DNA of 59,503 nt from an uncultured Clostridia bacterium (GCA_944381245.1 CALWKK010000003.1:1-59503), one strand, 5' to 3'; positions 1-10,094 are shown, counted from the first letter of the stretch. A program made the numbers and translations. The notes: generated by a model not told the origin, from the sequence alone.

Positions 1-876
1 GGAGTTTTTATTGCATTTTGTTTTTTTGTTGTTTCTTCAAATTATATTTGGAAAATTGATATTATCGGAAATAATGATGTAAAAACAAGTGAAAATGAAG
101 AAGATTTAAATGAAAATGGAATAAATTACCTTAATTCCTTGAATAAACATACGAACAATGAAATTGAAAAAATAATTTTAGATAATTTTGATGAAATTAG
201 CATGGTAAGTGTTATTCATAAAGGAACTAGTATAATAATTAATATAAAAGAAAAAGTAATAAATGATGAATATGAAAATTTAGACAATATTCAACCATTA
301 ATATCAAATCAAGACGGAGTGATAACAAAAATTGAATTAATACAAGGAACATTAATGGTTAAAGCTGGAGATATAATAAAAGCTGGAGATATATTAGTTG
401 CTCCTTATGTTATTGATTCTTCTGGGAATAAAATACCGATTAAACCAAAAGCAAATATTTTTGCTGATGTTTTCATTACTGGTCAATCATTTCATGAAAA
501 CGAAAAAGAAGTAACAATAAGAACAGGTAATGTTATTATAGAAAGAAAAATGAGTTTTCTAAATAAAGAATTTTTTTCAAAAAAAGAAGAAATATCGTTT
601 GTTTATTATGATTTAGTTATTTATGAGGAATATTTATCTGATGCAATTTTACCTATTAAATATGAGACTTTATATTATTATGAATTAGAAATAAAAAAAG
701 AAACTCAAGATTTTGAATTGGTCGAAAAAGAAAAGATTGAAGAAGCAAAAAATAATGCTATAGCAAGATTAAATAATACTGATGAAATTGTTTCAGAAAA
801 TTATGTTATAACAGAAAATGATAATAGAACAATTGTTGACTATATTATTACTGTAAATAGAAAAATTACTTTATAA
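1..876 (+). CDS. yqfD: Sporulation protein YqfD, 3' part
   Basis: The reading frame is open from base 1, so the gene starts upstream of the window and only the C-terminal 291 residues are present. The first residues are a hydrophobic stretch (about residues 2-15), followed by an extracytoplasmic-looking Glu/Asn/Lys-rich region. YqfD is a membrane protein of unknown mechanism that is expressed in sporulation and conserved in endospore formers. The assignment rests on the paired hydrophobic segment and soluble domain, and on position: yqfD lies upstream of ybeY and era in many Firmicutes. phoH, which usually lies between yqfD and ybeY, is absent. A TTG at 139 could be taken for a start, but the frame and the conserved membrane segment continue upstream of it. 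Confidence 0.75.
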   Translation, partial: GVFIAFCFFVVSSNYIWKIDIIGNNDVKTSENEEDLNENGINYLNSLNKHTNNEIEKIILDNFDEISMVSVIHKGTSIIINIKEKVINDEYENLDNIQPLISNQDGVITKIELIQGTLMVKAGDIIKAGDILVAPYVIDSSGNKIPIKPKANIFADVFITGQSFHENEKEVTIRTGNVIIERKMSFLNKEFFSKKEEISFVYYDLVIYEEYLSDAILPIKYETLYYYELEIKKETQDFELVEKEKIEEAKNNAIARLNNTDEIVSENYVITENDNRTIVDYIITVNRKITL

Positions 877-901
877 TATTTTAAAATTTTTATTTTTATG
901 A

Positions 902-907
902 TATAAT
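902..907 (+). promoter_or_regulatory. -10 box immediately upstream of ybeY
   Basis: TATAAT ends 7 nt before the ATG of ybeY. There is no purine-rich ribosome binding site between them, so transcription from this box would give a leaderless message. The -35 region (TTTTAA at 879-884) is weak. Confidence 0.45.
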
Positions 908-913
908 AATTTT

Positions 914-1375
914 ATGGTAAAAGTTAATTTTATTAAAGTCTTTTCATTTAGATATAAGAAAAAAATTAAAGAAATATTTTTATTAGCTATTAAGAAAAAA
1001 TTTGGAAATATAAAAAATAATTTTTATTTAAATATTAAATTTGTTTCAAAAAAAGAAATAAAAAATTTAAACAATAAATTTAGAAATATTAATAAAGAAA
1101 CAGATGTTTTATCTTTTCCTAATTTTGAAAAAAATGATTTAAATATAGTTATAAATGAAACAGATAATATATTTTTAGGTGATATAGCCATTTGTAAAAA
1201 TATAGCTATTTGTCAAGCAAAAAATTTCAAACATTCAGTTGAGCGAGAATTACTATTTTTAAGTACGCATGGTATTTTACATTTGTTGGGCTATGATCAC
1301 ATAGACAAACAAGAGGAAAAAGAAATGATGAGATTAACAGAAGAAATATTGTTTGAAGTTGGAGTAAAAAAATGA
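914..1375 (+). CDS. ybeY: Endoribonuclease YbeY (rRNA maturation)
   Basis: YbeY is a zinc-dependent single-strand endoribonuclease needed for 16S rRNA 3'-end maturation and ribosome quality control. The 153-residue protein has the normal family length and the diagnostic metal-binding motif HGxLHLxGYDH near residues 118-128 (three histidines). The upstream NKxFRNINKETDVLSFP segment also fits the family. The gene overlaps era by 4 nt (ATGA), implying translational coupling. The only usable start is the ATG at 914: the ATG at 898 runs into a stop at once. No Shine-Dalgarno precedes it. Confidence 0.95.
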   Translation: MVKVNFIKVFSFRYKKKIKEIFLLAIKKKFGNIKNNFYLNIKFVSKKEIKNLNNKFRNINKETDVLSFPNFEKNDLNIVINETDNIFLGDIAICKNIAICQAKNFKHSVERELLFLSTHGILHLLGYDHIDKQEEKEMMRLTEEILFEVGVKK

Positions 1376-2238
1376 AAGTTGGATATGTTGCTGTTATAGG
1401 TAAAACAAATGCTGGGAAAAGTACACTTATTAATAAATTATTGAATTATAAATTAAATATAGTTTCATCAAAAAAACAAACAACAAGAAATAATATATTG
1501 GGAATATTAACTGAAAATGATATTCAAATTATTTTTATTGATACACCAGGTATACATAAGAGTAAAAATCAATTAGATAGATATATGAATAAAAGCGTTA
1601 GGAGCGCAAGTGAAGGAGCCGATGTTATTGTTTATTTAATTGATGGCTCAAAAAAAATAGATGATGAAGAATTGAAAAATGTTATAAATTTATATAAAAA
1701 AAATAACAATTTAATATTAGTATTAAATAAAATAGACATGCTTACCAAAGAGAGTTTATATCAAATTTTGTATGAAATTAATAAAACAAAAATAAAAAAT
1801 GTAGTTCCTATTTCTTCTAAGAAAAAAATAAACTTAAACGAATTAAAATATATGATAATAGATTTTTTGCCAGAAAAAAATAGTTTAATATTTGATCAAG
1901 ACGAAATAACAGATAAATCAATAAAATTTTTATGTTCAGAAATAGTAAGAGAAAAAATTTTAAACTTCACTAATCAAGAAATTCCTCATGGAGTTAAATG
2001 TGAGGTTATTAATTATGATGAAAATAAAAAATTGGTAAATATTAGTATTGATATTATTTGTGAAAAAGAATCACATAAATCTATAATAATTGGAAAAAAT
2101 GGAATTTCTTTAAAAAGGATTGGCAGTAGTGCGCGAATAGAAATAGAAAAACTAGTAAATAAAAAAGTTATGTTAAATTTATTTGTTAAAGTTGAAAAAG
2201 ATTGGAGAAATAAACCAATTAAAGAAATTTTTGTATAA
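1372..2238 (+). CDS. era: GTPase Era
   Basis: Era is a GTP-binding protein that associates with the 3' end of 16S rRNA and helps assemble the 30S subunit. The 288-residue protein shows the P-loop GKTNAGKST (about residues 10-18), the DTPG G3 motif, NKID as G4, and a C-terminal KH domain containing IIGKNGISLKRIG. Length and order are standard. It overlaps ybeY by 4 nt and is the last gene of this short operon; ileS begins about 80 nt downstream with its own -10-like sequence. Confidence 0.97.
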   Translation: MKVGYVAVIGKTNAGKSTLINKLLNYKLNIVSSKKQTTRNNILGILTENDIQIIFIDTPGIHKSKNQLDRYMNKSVRSASEGADVIVYLIDGSKKIDDEELKNVINLYKKNNNLILVLNKIDMLTKESLYQILYEINKTKIKNVVPISSKKKINLNELKYMIIDFLPEKNSLIFDQDEITDKSIKFLCSEIVREKILNFTNQEIPHGVKCEVINYDENKKLVNISIDIICEKESHKSIIIGKNGISLKRIGSSARIEIEKLVNKKVMLNLFVKVEKDWRNKPIKEIFV

Positions 2239-2291
2239 TTTAATTGTTAAAATTATTTAATTGATTTTTAATAAAATTTGTGATAAATATA

Positions 2292-2297
2292 TATAAT
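2292..2297 (+). promoter_or_regulatory. -10 box upstream of ileS
   Basis: TATAAT lies 25 nt before the ileS start and upstream of its AGGAG ribosome binding site. No clear -35 is visible. The intergenic gap is too short for a T-box leader. Confidence 0.35.
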
Positions 2298-2321
2298 GAA
2301 TAAAATAAACAGGAGATAAGA

Positions 2322-5300
2322 ATGAAAAAAGAAAGTACGGTTCCAAACTTAGTAAAAAACGAAGAAGAAATATTAAAATTTTGGGAAAGCAACAAAATAT
2401 TTGAAAAATTAAAAAATAAAAACAAAAAAACAGGTAAATATTATGCCTTTTTAGATGGTCCTATAACAGCAAATAATGAAATGAAATTGCATCACTGTTG
2501 GAATAGATCGTTAAAAGATATAATGTTAAGATATAAAGCATTAAATGGTTTTGATGCCCACTATCAAAATGGTTTTGATGCTCAAGGATTATGGGTTGAA
2601 GTTGGAGTTGAAAAAGAACTTGGCTTAAAAGACAAAAGAGATATCATAAAATTTGGGATGGATAAATTTACAGAGACTTGCATTGAAAGAGTAAATAAGT
2701 ATGCAACAATTATAACTCAACAATCTAAAAGATTGGGACAATGGATGGATTGGGATAATTCTTATTTCACTAATTCTGATAAAAATATAACAACTATTTG
2801 GTATTTTTTAAAAAAATGTCATGAAAAAGGTTGGTTAATAGAAAAATATAGACCTATGCCTTGGTGTTCACACTGTGGAACTTCTTTATCTGAACATGAA
2901 CTTGCTGATAGTTATCAAGATATGGAACATAGAGCAGTTTTCTTTAAATTACCTATTATAGATTCAAATTTGGATATTTTAGTTTGGACAACAACTCCTT
3001 GGACTTTATCTTCAAATGTTGCTTTAGCAGTCAATCCAAATTTAGATTATTGTGTTTGTAAAGTAAAGTCTAGTGATAGGAAAATTATTGTTGGGAAGCA
3101 ATCTGTTAATGTACTCAAAAATGATTTAATAGAAATAGAAAAAGAAATAAAAGGACAAGAGTTAGTTGATAAGAAATATCAAACTTGTTTTGAAGAGTTA
3201 AGCCAACAAAATTTTGAACATAAAATTGTTGCTTGGGAAGATGTTGATTCTGTTGAAGGCTCTGGAGTTGTTCATATTGCACCAGGATGTGGAGCAGAAG
3301 ATTTTGAGTTAGGACAAAAATTAGGGTTGCCAAATATTTGTCCTGTTGATGAAAATGGAGTGTTTTATTCAGATTTCGGATTTTTAGCTAATAAAGAAGC
3401 AGATTCTGTATCAGATCTAGTTTTTAGTGAATTAGAAAAAAGAAATAAATTATATTACACTCATTTGTATAAACATAGATATCCTATTTGTTGGAGATGT
3501 AAAAAGCCTCTTATTTTCAGATTAACTAAAGAATGGTATATAAGTGCTGAAGAAATAAGACCAAAATTAATTGAAGCAATAAAAACAGTAAAATGGCAAC
3601 CAAGTTATTTGGAAAAAAGAATGTTAGATTGGTTGAATAATATGGGAGATTGGAATATATCTCGTAAAAGATTTTATGGACTACCTTTGCCATTTTATAA
3701 ATGTGAAGAATGTGGAAAATTGACAGTTGTTGGTAGTTTGGAAGATTTAAAAGAATATTCATCTTCAAAAGAAGTTGAAAGTATACCTCATCTTCATAGA
3801 CCATATATTGATAATATTATCATAACATGCCCTAAATGTGGGGCAAAAGTAAAAAGAGTTGCCGAAGTTGGTGACTGTTGGTTAGATGCAGGTATAACTC
3901 CTTTTAGCACAAAAAAATATTTTGAAGATAAAGAATTTTGGAATAAAAATTTTCCTGCTGAGTGTGTTATTGAAATGAAAGAACAAATAAGATTGTGGTT
4001 CTATTCATTATTATTTATGGCAGTTACATTAGAAAATAAAGCTCCATACAAAAAAGTCATTGGATTTGCTATGTTAGTTGCAGAAGATGGATCTAAATTT
4101 TCAAAATCTGGTCCAAATAATATTAACTTTAATGATTTAGTTAACAAGACTGGTGCAGATGTAATTAGGTATATATTTGCATCAAACAATATGTTAAATG
4201 ATACAAGGTTTGGATTTGGAATAACAGATGATGTAAAAAGAAAATTATTGGGATTTTGGAACGCATATGTCTTTTTCAATACTTATGCAAACATTGACAA
4301 TCCAGATATAGCTCATTATATACCAAATATTGAAGAATTAGATATAACAGATAAATGGTTGATTGAAGAATGTAATAAATTTATTGAAAATTCAACTGAA
4401 TATTATGAAACAAACAAATATTACTTGATAGTAAAAGATTTTGAAAACTTTATAGAAAATTTGACTAATTGGTATATTAGAGTAAATAGACGAAGATTTT
4501 GGAAATCTGATGACACTGAAGATAAGATGAATGCTTATTGGAGTTTGTACAATGCATTAAAAATCATAACTCAAGTTATGAGTCCTATCATTCCATTCTT
4601 ATCAGAATACATTTGGCAGAATATGATTAGAGATATAGAAAAAGAATCAGAAGAGAGTGTTTTTTTAGCAGGATTTCCTAATGTAAATGAAATTCGTTTT
4701 ACTAATTTAGATAATGAAACAAAATATGTTAGAGATATTATTGCAATTGCACAGAGATTAAGGAATGAAAATCAAATTAAGATAAAACAACCATTAAAAA
4801 CTATGTTTTTAAATGTAAGTGATGAAGTGTTTAATGCAGTTACTAAATTTGAAAATATTATTAAAGACGAATTAAATATAAAACAAATAGTTCGAGAGAA
4901 TGATAATACAAAATTTAATGAAGAATATTTAAGCGTTAATTTTAAGACAGCAGGGATAGTTTTAAAAGGAGATGTACAAAAATTAAAAAATGAGTTGCTT
5001 GAATTAACAAATGAAGAAATGAAAGATGTTGTTAATCAATATAAAAAAGGTAAAATTTCATTTAAGTCTTTTAATCAATTGGATAGTGAATTGTTTGTTT
5101 TGTGTTTTAAAGCAAAAGAAGAATATGTAATTTCAACTGAAAATGATATAACAGTTGTTTTAGATATTACTATTGATAAAGATTTAATGTTAGAGGGACT
5201 TCTAAGAGAGTTGATAAGGTCTATTCAAGTTTTAAGAAAAGAAGCAGGATTCAAAGTTGAAGATAGAATAATTGTTGGCTTAAAAAATTCAAGCGAATTA

Positions 5301-5456
5301 TTAAATGAAGTTATAAAAAAATATTTAGAAACAATTAAATCTGAAGTTTTAGCAATAGATATATATAAAGAAATTAATAATGCTATTTTTGAAAAAGAAA
5401 TAGAAATTTCCGAAGAAAAAATAGTTATACAATTAAAAAACAGTTGTGAGGAATAA
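2322..5456 (+). CDS. ileS: Isoleucine--tRNA ligase
   Basis: This 1044-residue class I aminoacyl-tRNA synthetase charges tRNA-Ile in the cytoplasm. The N-terminal signature DGPITANNEMKLHH corresponds to the HIGH region but lacks a literal HIGH. The KMSKS equivalent is KFSKS (near residue 590). Two zinc-type Cys pairs are visible (WCSHCG near residue 182 and CKKC-like pairs such as CEECG and CPKCG further on), followed by an editing insertion and a C-terminal anticodon-binding region. The start follows AGGAGATAAG with good spacing. The gene ends TAATG, overlapping the next gene by 1 nt. No T-box leader precedes it. The motif variants suggest a divergent IleRS subtype. Confidence 0.95.
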   Translation: MKKESTVPNLVKNEEEILKFWESNKIFEKLKNKNKKTGKYYAFLDGPITANNEMKLHHCWNRSLKDIMLRYKALNGFDAHYQNGFDAQGLWVEVGVEKELGLKDKRDIIKFGMDKFTETCIERVNKYATIITQQSKRLGQWMDWDNSYFTNSDKNITTIWYFLKKCHEKGWLIEKYRPMPWCSHCGTSLSEHELADSYQDMEHRAVFFKLPIIDSNLDILVWTTTPWTLSSNVALAVNPNLDYCVCKVKSSDRKIIVGKQSVNVLKNDLIEIEKEIKGQELVDKKYQTCFEELSQQNFEHKIVAWEDVDSVEGSGVVHIAPGCGAEDFELGQKLGLPNICPVDENGVFYSDFGFLANKEADSVSDLVFSELEKRNKLYYTHLYKHRYPICWRCKKPLIFRLTKEWYISAEEIRPKLIEAIKTVKWQPSYLEKRMLDWLNNMGDWNISRKRFYGLPLPFYKCEECGKLTVVGSLEDLKEYSSSKEVESIPHLHRPYIDNIIITCPKCGAKVKRVAEVGDCWLDAGITPFSTKKYFEDKEFWNKNFPAECVIEMKEQIRLWFYSLLFMAVTLENKAPYKKVIGFAMLVAEDGSKFSKSGPNNINFNDLVNKTGADVIRYIFASNNMLNDTRFGFGITDDVKRKLLGFWNAYVFFNTYANIDNPDIAHYIPNIEELDITDKWLIEECNKFIENSTEYYETNKYYLIVKDFENFIENLTNWYIRVNRRRFWKSDDTEDKMNAYWSLYNALKIITQVMSPIIPFLSEYIWQNMIRDIEKESEESVFLAGFPNVNEIRFTNLDNETKYVRDIIAIAQRLRNENQIKIKQPLKTMFLNVSDEVFNAVTKFENIIKDELNIKQIVRENDNTKFNEEYLSVNFKTAGIVLKGDVQKLKNELLELTNEEMKDVVNQYKKGKISFKSFNQLDSELFVLCFKAKEEYVISTENDITVVLDITIDKDLMLEGLLRELIRSIQVLRKEAGFKVEDRIIVGLKNSSELLNEVIKKYLETIKSEVLAIDIYKEINNAIFEKEIEISEEKIVIQLKNSCEE

Positions 5457-6331
5457 TGAAATATTGCACAAGTTGGGAAGATTATGAAATTATATCAACA
5501 GGGAATGGTGAGAAGCTTGAAAGATGGGGAAATATTAAACTTTTAAGACCTGATCCACAAGTTATTTGGCCTTCACAAACAGTTTTGGCAAATGCAAAAG
5601 ATTTAAATGCTAGATATATTCGCGAATCTACGGGTGGTGGACATTGGGAATATTTAAAAAAAACTCCCGAACAGTGGGAAATAAGATGGAAAAATCTAAA
5701 ATTTTTAATAAAACCTATGGGCTTTAAACACACTGGATTATTTCCAGAACAAGCTTATAATTGGGAAAAAATGATTGATTTGATAAAAAAATCTAATAGG
5801 GATATTAAAATATTAAATCTTTTTGCTTATACTGGAGGTGCAACAGTTGCATGCATAAGTGCTGGGGCAAGCGTTGTTCATGTTGATTCAAGCAAAGGAA
5901 TGGTTGAAAGAGCCAAACAAAATTTGAAGCTATCGGGACTTGAAAATAAAAATGTTAGATTTATTATTGATGATTGCAAAAAATTTATCGAAAGAGAAAT
6001 AAGACGAGGAAATAAATATGATGCAATAATAATGGACCCTCCTTCTTATGGAAGAGGTCCAAATGGTGAAATTTGGAAAATAGAAAATAATTTATTTGAA
6101 TTTGTTAATTTGTGTTTTAGACTTTTGAGTGATAATCCTTTGTTCGTTTTAATTAATTCTTATACAACAGGATTACAACCACAAGTTTTAAAAAATATTT
6201 TGTTATTAAATTTAAAGCAAACTAAATATTTAGAGAAAAGTGTTTGTGAAGCATATGAAATAGGATTGCCGACAAATGAAAATATAATTTTACCATGTGG
6301 GGCAAGTGGAATTTTGATATTTAAAGAGTAG
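5456..6331 (+). CDS. Class I SAM-dependent methyltransferase (RlmI/YccW-like)
   Basis: The 291-residue protein has the Rossmann methyltransferase motif I NLFAYTGGATVACISAGA, an acidic strand VHVDSS, and the catalytic-region motif MDPPSYGRGPNGE, as in the COG1092 family whose members methylate 23S rRNA cytosine-5. The N-terminal PUA domain of RlmI is not evident, so this is a shorter Firmicute-type member and the exact substrate is inferred. It starts 1 nt inside the ileS stop and is followed 3 nt later by a pseudouridine synthase, which supports an RNA-modification role. Confidence 0.85.
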   Translation: MKYCTSWEDYEIISTGNGEKLERWGNIKLLRPDPQVIWPSQTVLANAKDLNARYIRESTGGGHWEYLKKTPEQWEIRWKNLKFLIKPMGFKHTGLFPEQAYNWEKMIDLIKKSNRDIKILNLFAYTGGATVACISAGASVVHVDSSKGMVERAKQNLKLSGLENKNVRFIIDDCKKFIEREIRRGNKYDAIIMDPPSYGRGPNGEIWKIENNLFEFVNLCFRLLSDNPLFVLINSYTTGLQPQVLKNILLLNLKQTKYLEKSVCEAYEIGLPTNENIILPCGASGILIFKE

Positions 6332-6334
6332 AGT

Positions 6335-7102
6335 ATGAAAAATTTTGAATTAAATGTAATTTATGAAGATAATCATGTTATTGTTGTTATAAAGCCTGAA
6401 AATGTTCCTTCTCAAGAAGATGAAACAGGTGATTTTGATATGCTATCGGCAGTTAAAAAATTTTTAAAAGAAAAATATAATAAAATGGGTAATGCTTACG
6501 CTGGATTAATACATAGATTAGATCGACCAACAGGTGGAATTATGGTTTTTGCTAAAACTTCAAAAGCTTCGGCAAGATTATGTGAACAAATAAAAACTGG
6601 GATATTTAATAAAGAATATTTAACAGTTGTGGAAGGGCAATTAAATCAAAAAACTAAAAAGGTTATTAATTATTTAAAAAAAGATGAACAGAATAATATA
6701 GTAAAAGTTGTGCCTATGAGTGAAGTTGGAGCAAAAAAAGCTGAATTAATTTACGATGTTTTAGAAGTTTTAAATATAAAATTTCAAGAAAATAAAAATC
6801 AAACTAGAACTATTGATAATGAAAAAGAACAAAATAAAGGAATTCAAAAAAAGTTGTCTTTAGTTAAAATTAATCTTTTAACAGGAAGATCTCATCAAAT
6901 ACGAGTTCAAATGGCTAATTTAAAAACTCCAGTTTTTGGTGATGGTAAGTATGGTGCGAAATATACAAAAACAAAAGAACTGGCGTTATGGGCTTATAAA
7001 GTTGAATTTGTTCATCCAACAACTAAGCAAAAGATGAGTTTTAAAGTTTTACCTAACACAAATAAAATGCCTTGGAAATTTTTTAATTTGTCAAAAATAT
7101 AG
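6335..7102 (+). CDS. RluA/RluD-family pseudouridine synthase
   Basis: This protein isomerises uridine to pseudouridine in rRNA or tRNA. The catalytic motif HRLDRPTGG with its aspartate lies near residues 66-74, and the later GRSHQIRVQMA motif is also diagnostic. The 255-residue protein has no N-terminal S4 domain; it begins directly with the catalytic domain (VIYEDNHVIVVIKPENVPSQ). A lysine- and asparagine-rich insertion (about residues 150-185) separates the two core motifs. It lies 3 nt after the methyltransferase gene. The target nucleotide cannot be told from sequence. Confidence 0.9.
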   Translation: MKNFELNVIYEDNHVIVVIKPENVPSQEDETGDFDMLSAVKKFLKEKYNKMGNAYAGLIHRLDRPTGGIMVFAKTSKASARLCEQIKTGIFNKEYLTVVEGQLNQKTKKVINYLKKDEQNNIVKVVPMSEVGAKKAELIYDVLEVLNIKFQENKNQTRTIDNEKEQNKGIQKKLSLVKINLLTGRSHQIRVQMANLKTPVFGDGKYGAKYTKTKELALWAYKVEFVHPTTKQKMSFKVLPNTNKMPWKFFNLSKI

Positions 7103-7110
7103 GAGAATAT

Positions 7111-8871
7111 ATGATTAAAGAACGACAAGAAATTGCGGAATGTGATAAATGGGATTTAAATGATTATTTTAAAAATGACGATATTTTTAAAGAAGAATTC
7201 GAAGATTTAAAAAACGAAATTAATTCTTTAGAAATTTTTAAAGGTAAATTAAATAATCAAGAATTAATAATAAATTGTCTTTCATTGCAAGAAAATTTAA
7301 ACAAGAGATTAGAGAATTTATATGTTTATGCAAATTTAAAAACAAAAGAAGATTCAATAAATTCATTTTATCAAGAGCGATTAACTCAAGTTGAATCATT
7401 GTTGAGCAAATTTTCAGCTTCAACTTCATTTATTGATGTTGAAATGAAGAAAAACAAAAATGAACTTTTAATAAATTTACAAAATACGACTGATTATTCA
7501 AATTATTTTAAAAATATTTTAAGACAAAAGAAACATATTTTATCAGAAAAAGAAGAAAAAATTTTAGCATTAACTGGAGAAGTGATAAATGGATTTTCTA
7601 ATAATTTTTTCTTATTTGATAATGCTGACATTAAATTTCCAGATGTTCTTGATGCAAATGGAGAAAAGCATAATTTAAACCATTCAACTTATTTAGAATT
7701 AATGGAAAGTAATGATAGAAAATTAAGAGAAAATACTTTAAAAGCATTTAATGGCGAATATGGAAAATATAATAATTTTTTGGCATCTAATTATATTTCA
7801 AATATAAAAGCAGATTCTTTTTACGCGAAGGTGTCTAAGTATAAAAGTTGCATAGATAAAGCTTTATATTTGGAAGAAGTTGATAAAAATGTTTATAAAA
7901 AATTAATAGAATATGTAAATAAAAATTTAAAAGAATTCTATGGATATTTTGAATTAAAACGAAAATCTCAAGGATTTGAAAATTTTGCGATTTATGATCA
8001 ATATATTAAAGAAAAAAATATTAACAAAAAGTATACATTTGATGAAGCTATAGAAATAATAAAATCAGCAACAAAAGTTTTAGGCGAAGAATATATAAAT
8101 TTAATTGATAAAGCTGTTAAAGAAAGGTGGATTGATAAATATCCTAATAAAAATAAAGAAAATGGTGCTTTTTCTTGGGGCGCGTATAGAAAAAAACCTG
8201 TTTTATTAATGAATTTCATTGGTGATACTCACAGTTTGTTCACTTTAGCACATGAATTAGGACATAGTATTCACTCATATTATTCAAATCAAAATCAAAA
8301 ATATTGTCAAGCTGGATACACAATTTTTATTGCAGAAATTGCAAGTACAGTTAATGAAATGTTACTTATTAAATATTTATTGAATAAAACTGAAGATAGA
8401 AATGAAAAGATATTTTATATAGATTATTTTTTAAGCAATTTTAAAGCAACAATTTTAAGACAAACAATGTTTAGCGAATTTGAATATTTTGCGCATGATA
8501 CCTTTGAAAAAGGAGAGCCAATATCAGCAGAAGTATTAAATAACTTTTATTACAATTTAAATAAAAAATATTTTGGTGATGATGTTGTATTAATTGATGA
8601 AATCAAATTTGAATGGTCTAGAATACCTCATTTTTATAACGATTTTTATGTTTACAAATATGCAACAGGGATGATTAGCGCAATATATTTTGTTGATAAT
8701 ATAATACCTAATAATTATGTAAACTATATTAATTTGTTAAAATCTGGTAGCACAAAAGATCCAATATCTTTATTATTGGATGCAGGCGTTAATTTAAAAG
8801 ATAAAAAAACTTTTGATTATGCTTTTAATAAAGCAAAAACAATGATAGAATTATGGAATAGTTTGTTATAA
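7111..8871 (+). CDS. pepF: Oligoendopeptidase F (M3 family)
   Basis: A zinc metallopeptidase of the M3B family that cleaves short peptides in the cytoplasm. The 586-residue protein carries the HExxH zinc motif in AHELGHSIHS (near residue 380), and a downstream glutamate in EIASTVNEM provides the third ligand. Length and the conserved SEFEYFAH and EWSRIPHFYNDFYVYKYATG regions match the family. AGGAG lies before the start. It is the penultimate gene of a co-directional run from ileS to the U32 gene. Confidence 0.95.
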   Translation: MIKERQEIAECDKWDLNDYFKNDDIFKEEFEDLKNEINSLEIFKGKLNNQELIINCLSLQENLNKRLENLYVYANLKTKEDSINSFYQERLTQVESLLSKFSASTSFIDVEMKKNKNELLINLQNTTDYSNYFKNILRQKKHILSEKEEKILALTGEVINGFSNNFFLFDNADIKFPDVLDANGEKHNLNHSTYLELMESNDRKLRENTLKAFNGEYGKYNNFLASNYISNIKADSFYAKVSKYKSCIDKALYLEEVDKNVYKKLIEYVNKNLKEFYGYFELKRKSQGFENFAIYDQYIKEKNINKKYTFDEAIEIIKSATKVLGEEYINLIDKAVKERWIDKYPNKNKENGAFSWGAYRKKPVLLMNFIGDTHSLFTLAHELGHSIHSYYSNQNQKYCQAGYTIFIAEIASTVNEMLLIKYLLNKTEDRNEKIFYIDYFLSNFKATILRQTMFSEFEYFAHDTFEKGEPISAEVLNNFYYNLNKKYFGDDVVLIDEIKFEWSRIPHFYNDFYVYKYATGMISAIYFVDNIIPNNYVNYINLLKSGSTKDPISLLLDAGVNLKDKKTFDYAFNKAKTMIELWNSLL

Positions 8872-8885
8872 ACAAAGGAGAAAAT

Positions 8886-10088
8886 ATGGAACTTCTTGCT
8901 CCTGCAGGTAATATGGAAAAACTAAAAACAGCTTTATATTTCGGAGCTGATGCAGTTTATTTAGCTGGAAAAAAATTTGGTTTGAGAGCTTTCGCAGATA
9001 ATTTTAATGAAGAAGAATTAAAAGAGGCTGTTGAACTTGTTCATTCATACAATAGAAAGATTTATGTTACTGTTAATATAGTGGCACATAATAAAGATTT
9101 TGATGGTCTTGAAGTATATTTAAAATACTTAAAACAAATAGGAGTTGATGCTGTTATTGTTAGTGATTTAGGAATCATAAATTTAATAAAACAATCTATT
9201 CCTAATTTAGAGTTTCATATAAGCACACAAGCTAACGTTACTAATAAATACACAGCAAAATTTTTTGCTGATTTAGGAGCAAAAAGAATAGTTCTTGCAC
9301 GAGAGTTAAATATAGATGAAATAAAAGAAATAATAAATTATTTACCTAAAGAAGTTGAAATTGAATGTTTTATTCACGGAGCAATGTGCATTAGCTATTC
9401 AGGAAGGTGTTTACTTTCTAATTATTTAACTAAAAGAGATGGAAATAGGGGAGAATGTGTTCAGGCTTGTAGATGGGAATATACTATATGTGAGAAATCT
9501 CGAGTTGGGAACAAATATGAAATTAAAGAAGATGATCGAGGAACTTATATTTTAAACTCAAAAGATTTATGTTTAATTAATTATTTAGATAAATTGAATG
9601 AAATAGGTGTTAAAAGTTTAAAAATTGAAGGGCGTATGAAGTCTTTGTATTATGTTGCAAATATCGTTAATGCTTATAGAAGAGCTTTAGATTTAAATAC
9701 AAAGGGAGAGCAATTAACAAAAGAAATATGTAATGAAGTTTTTAAATCTAGCAATAGAGGATATACAACAGGATTTTATTTTAGCGATAAAGAAGAAAGA
9801 GAATGCCTTAACTCTTCAATGCCAACTCAAACACATGAATTTGTTGCAATTGTATTAGAAGATCAGCATGATGGACAAGTCAAAATCCAACAAAGAAATA
9901 GATTTAAGGTTGGTGATGAATTGGAAGTTTTGTCTCCTTACGACACTTTTAATAAAAAGTTTGTTGTCGAAGAAATAAAAAACATGAAGGATGAAATTAT
10001 TAATGATGCAAAAAACGTGCAAGAAATATTATTTTTAAAAACTGAAATAAAATTAAAAAAGGGTGATATATTAAGGATAAAATTATAA
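8886..10088 (+). CDS. Peptidase U32 family protein (TrhP/YrrO-like)
   Basis: The 400-residue protein begins MELLAPAGNMEKLKTA, the typical start of U32 proteins, and has the family signature ECFIHGAMCISYSGRCLLS followed by GECVQACRWEY with conserved cysteines. EGRMKSLYYVA further on is also conserved. Characterised relatives (TrhP) take part in prephenate-dependent 5-hydroxyuridine formation at tRNA position 34, while older annotation calls them collagenase-like peptidases. The tRNA role is inferred from the family. The start is preceded by AAAGGAG, 14 nt after pepF. Confidence 0.9.
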   Translation: MELLAPAGNMEKLKTALYFGADAVYLAGKKFGLRAFADNFNEEELKEAVELVHSYNRKIYVTVNIVAHNKDFDGLEVYLKYLKQIGVDAVIVSDLGIINLIKQSIPNLEFHISTQANVTNKYTAKFFADLGAKRIVLARELNIDEIKEIINYLPKEVEIECFIHGAMCISYSGRCLLSNYLTKRDGNRGECVQACRWEYTICEKSRVGNKYEIKEDDRGTYILNSKDLCLINYLDKLNEIGVKSLKIEGRMKSLYYVANIVNAYRRALDLNTKGEQLTKEICNEVFKSSNRGYTTGFYFSDKEERECLNSSMPTQTHEFVAIVLEDQHDGQVKIQQRNRFKVGDELEVLSPYDTFNKKFVVEEIKNMKDEIINDAKNVQEILFLKTEIKLKKGDILRIKL

Positions 10089-10094
10089 TTTCGC

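Noticed and set aside
2240-2321. T-box leader for ileS (and likewise lysS, serS)
   Set aside because: Leaders from the visible promoters are under about 30 nt, too short for a T-box.
3115-4279. Several antisense open frames inside ileS
   Set aside because: They lack ribosome binding sites and family features and follow from the AT-rich codon use of the sense gene.
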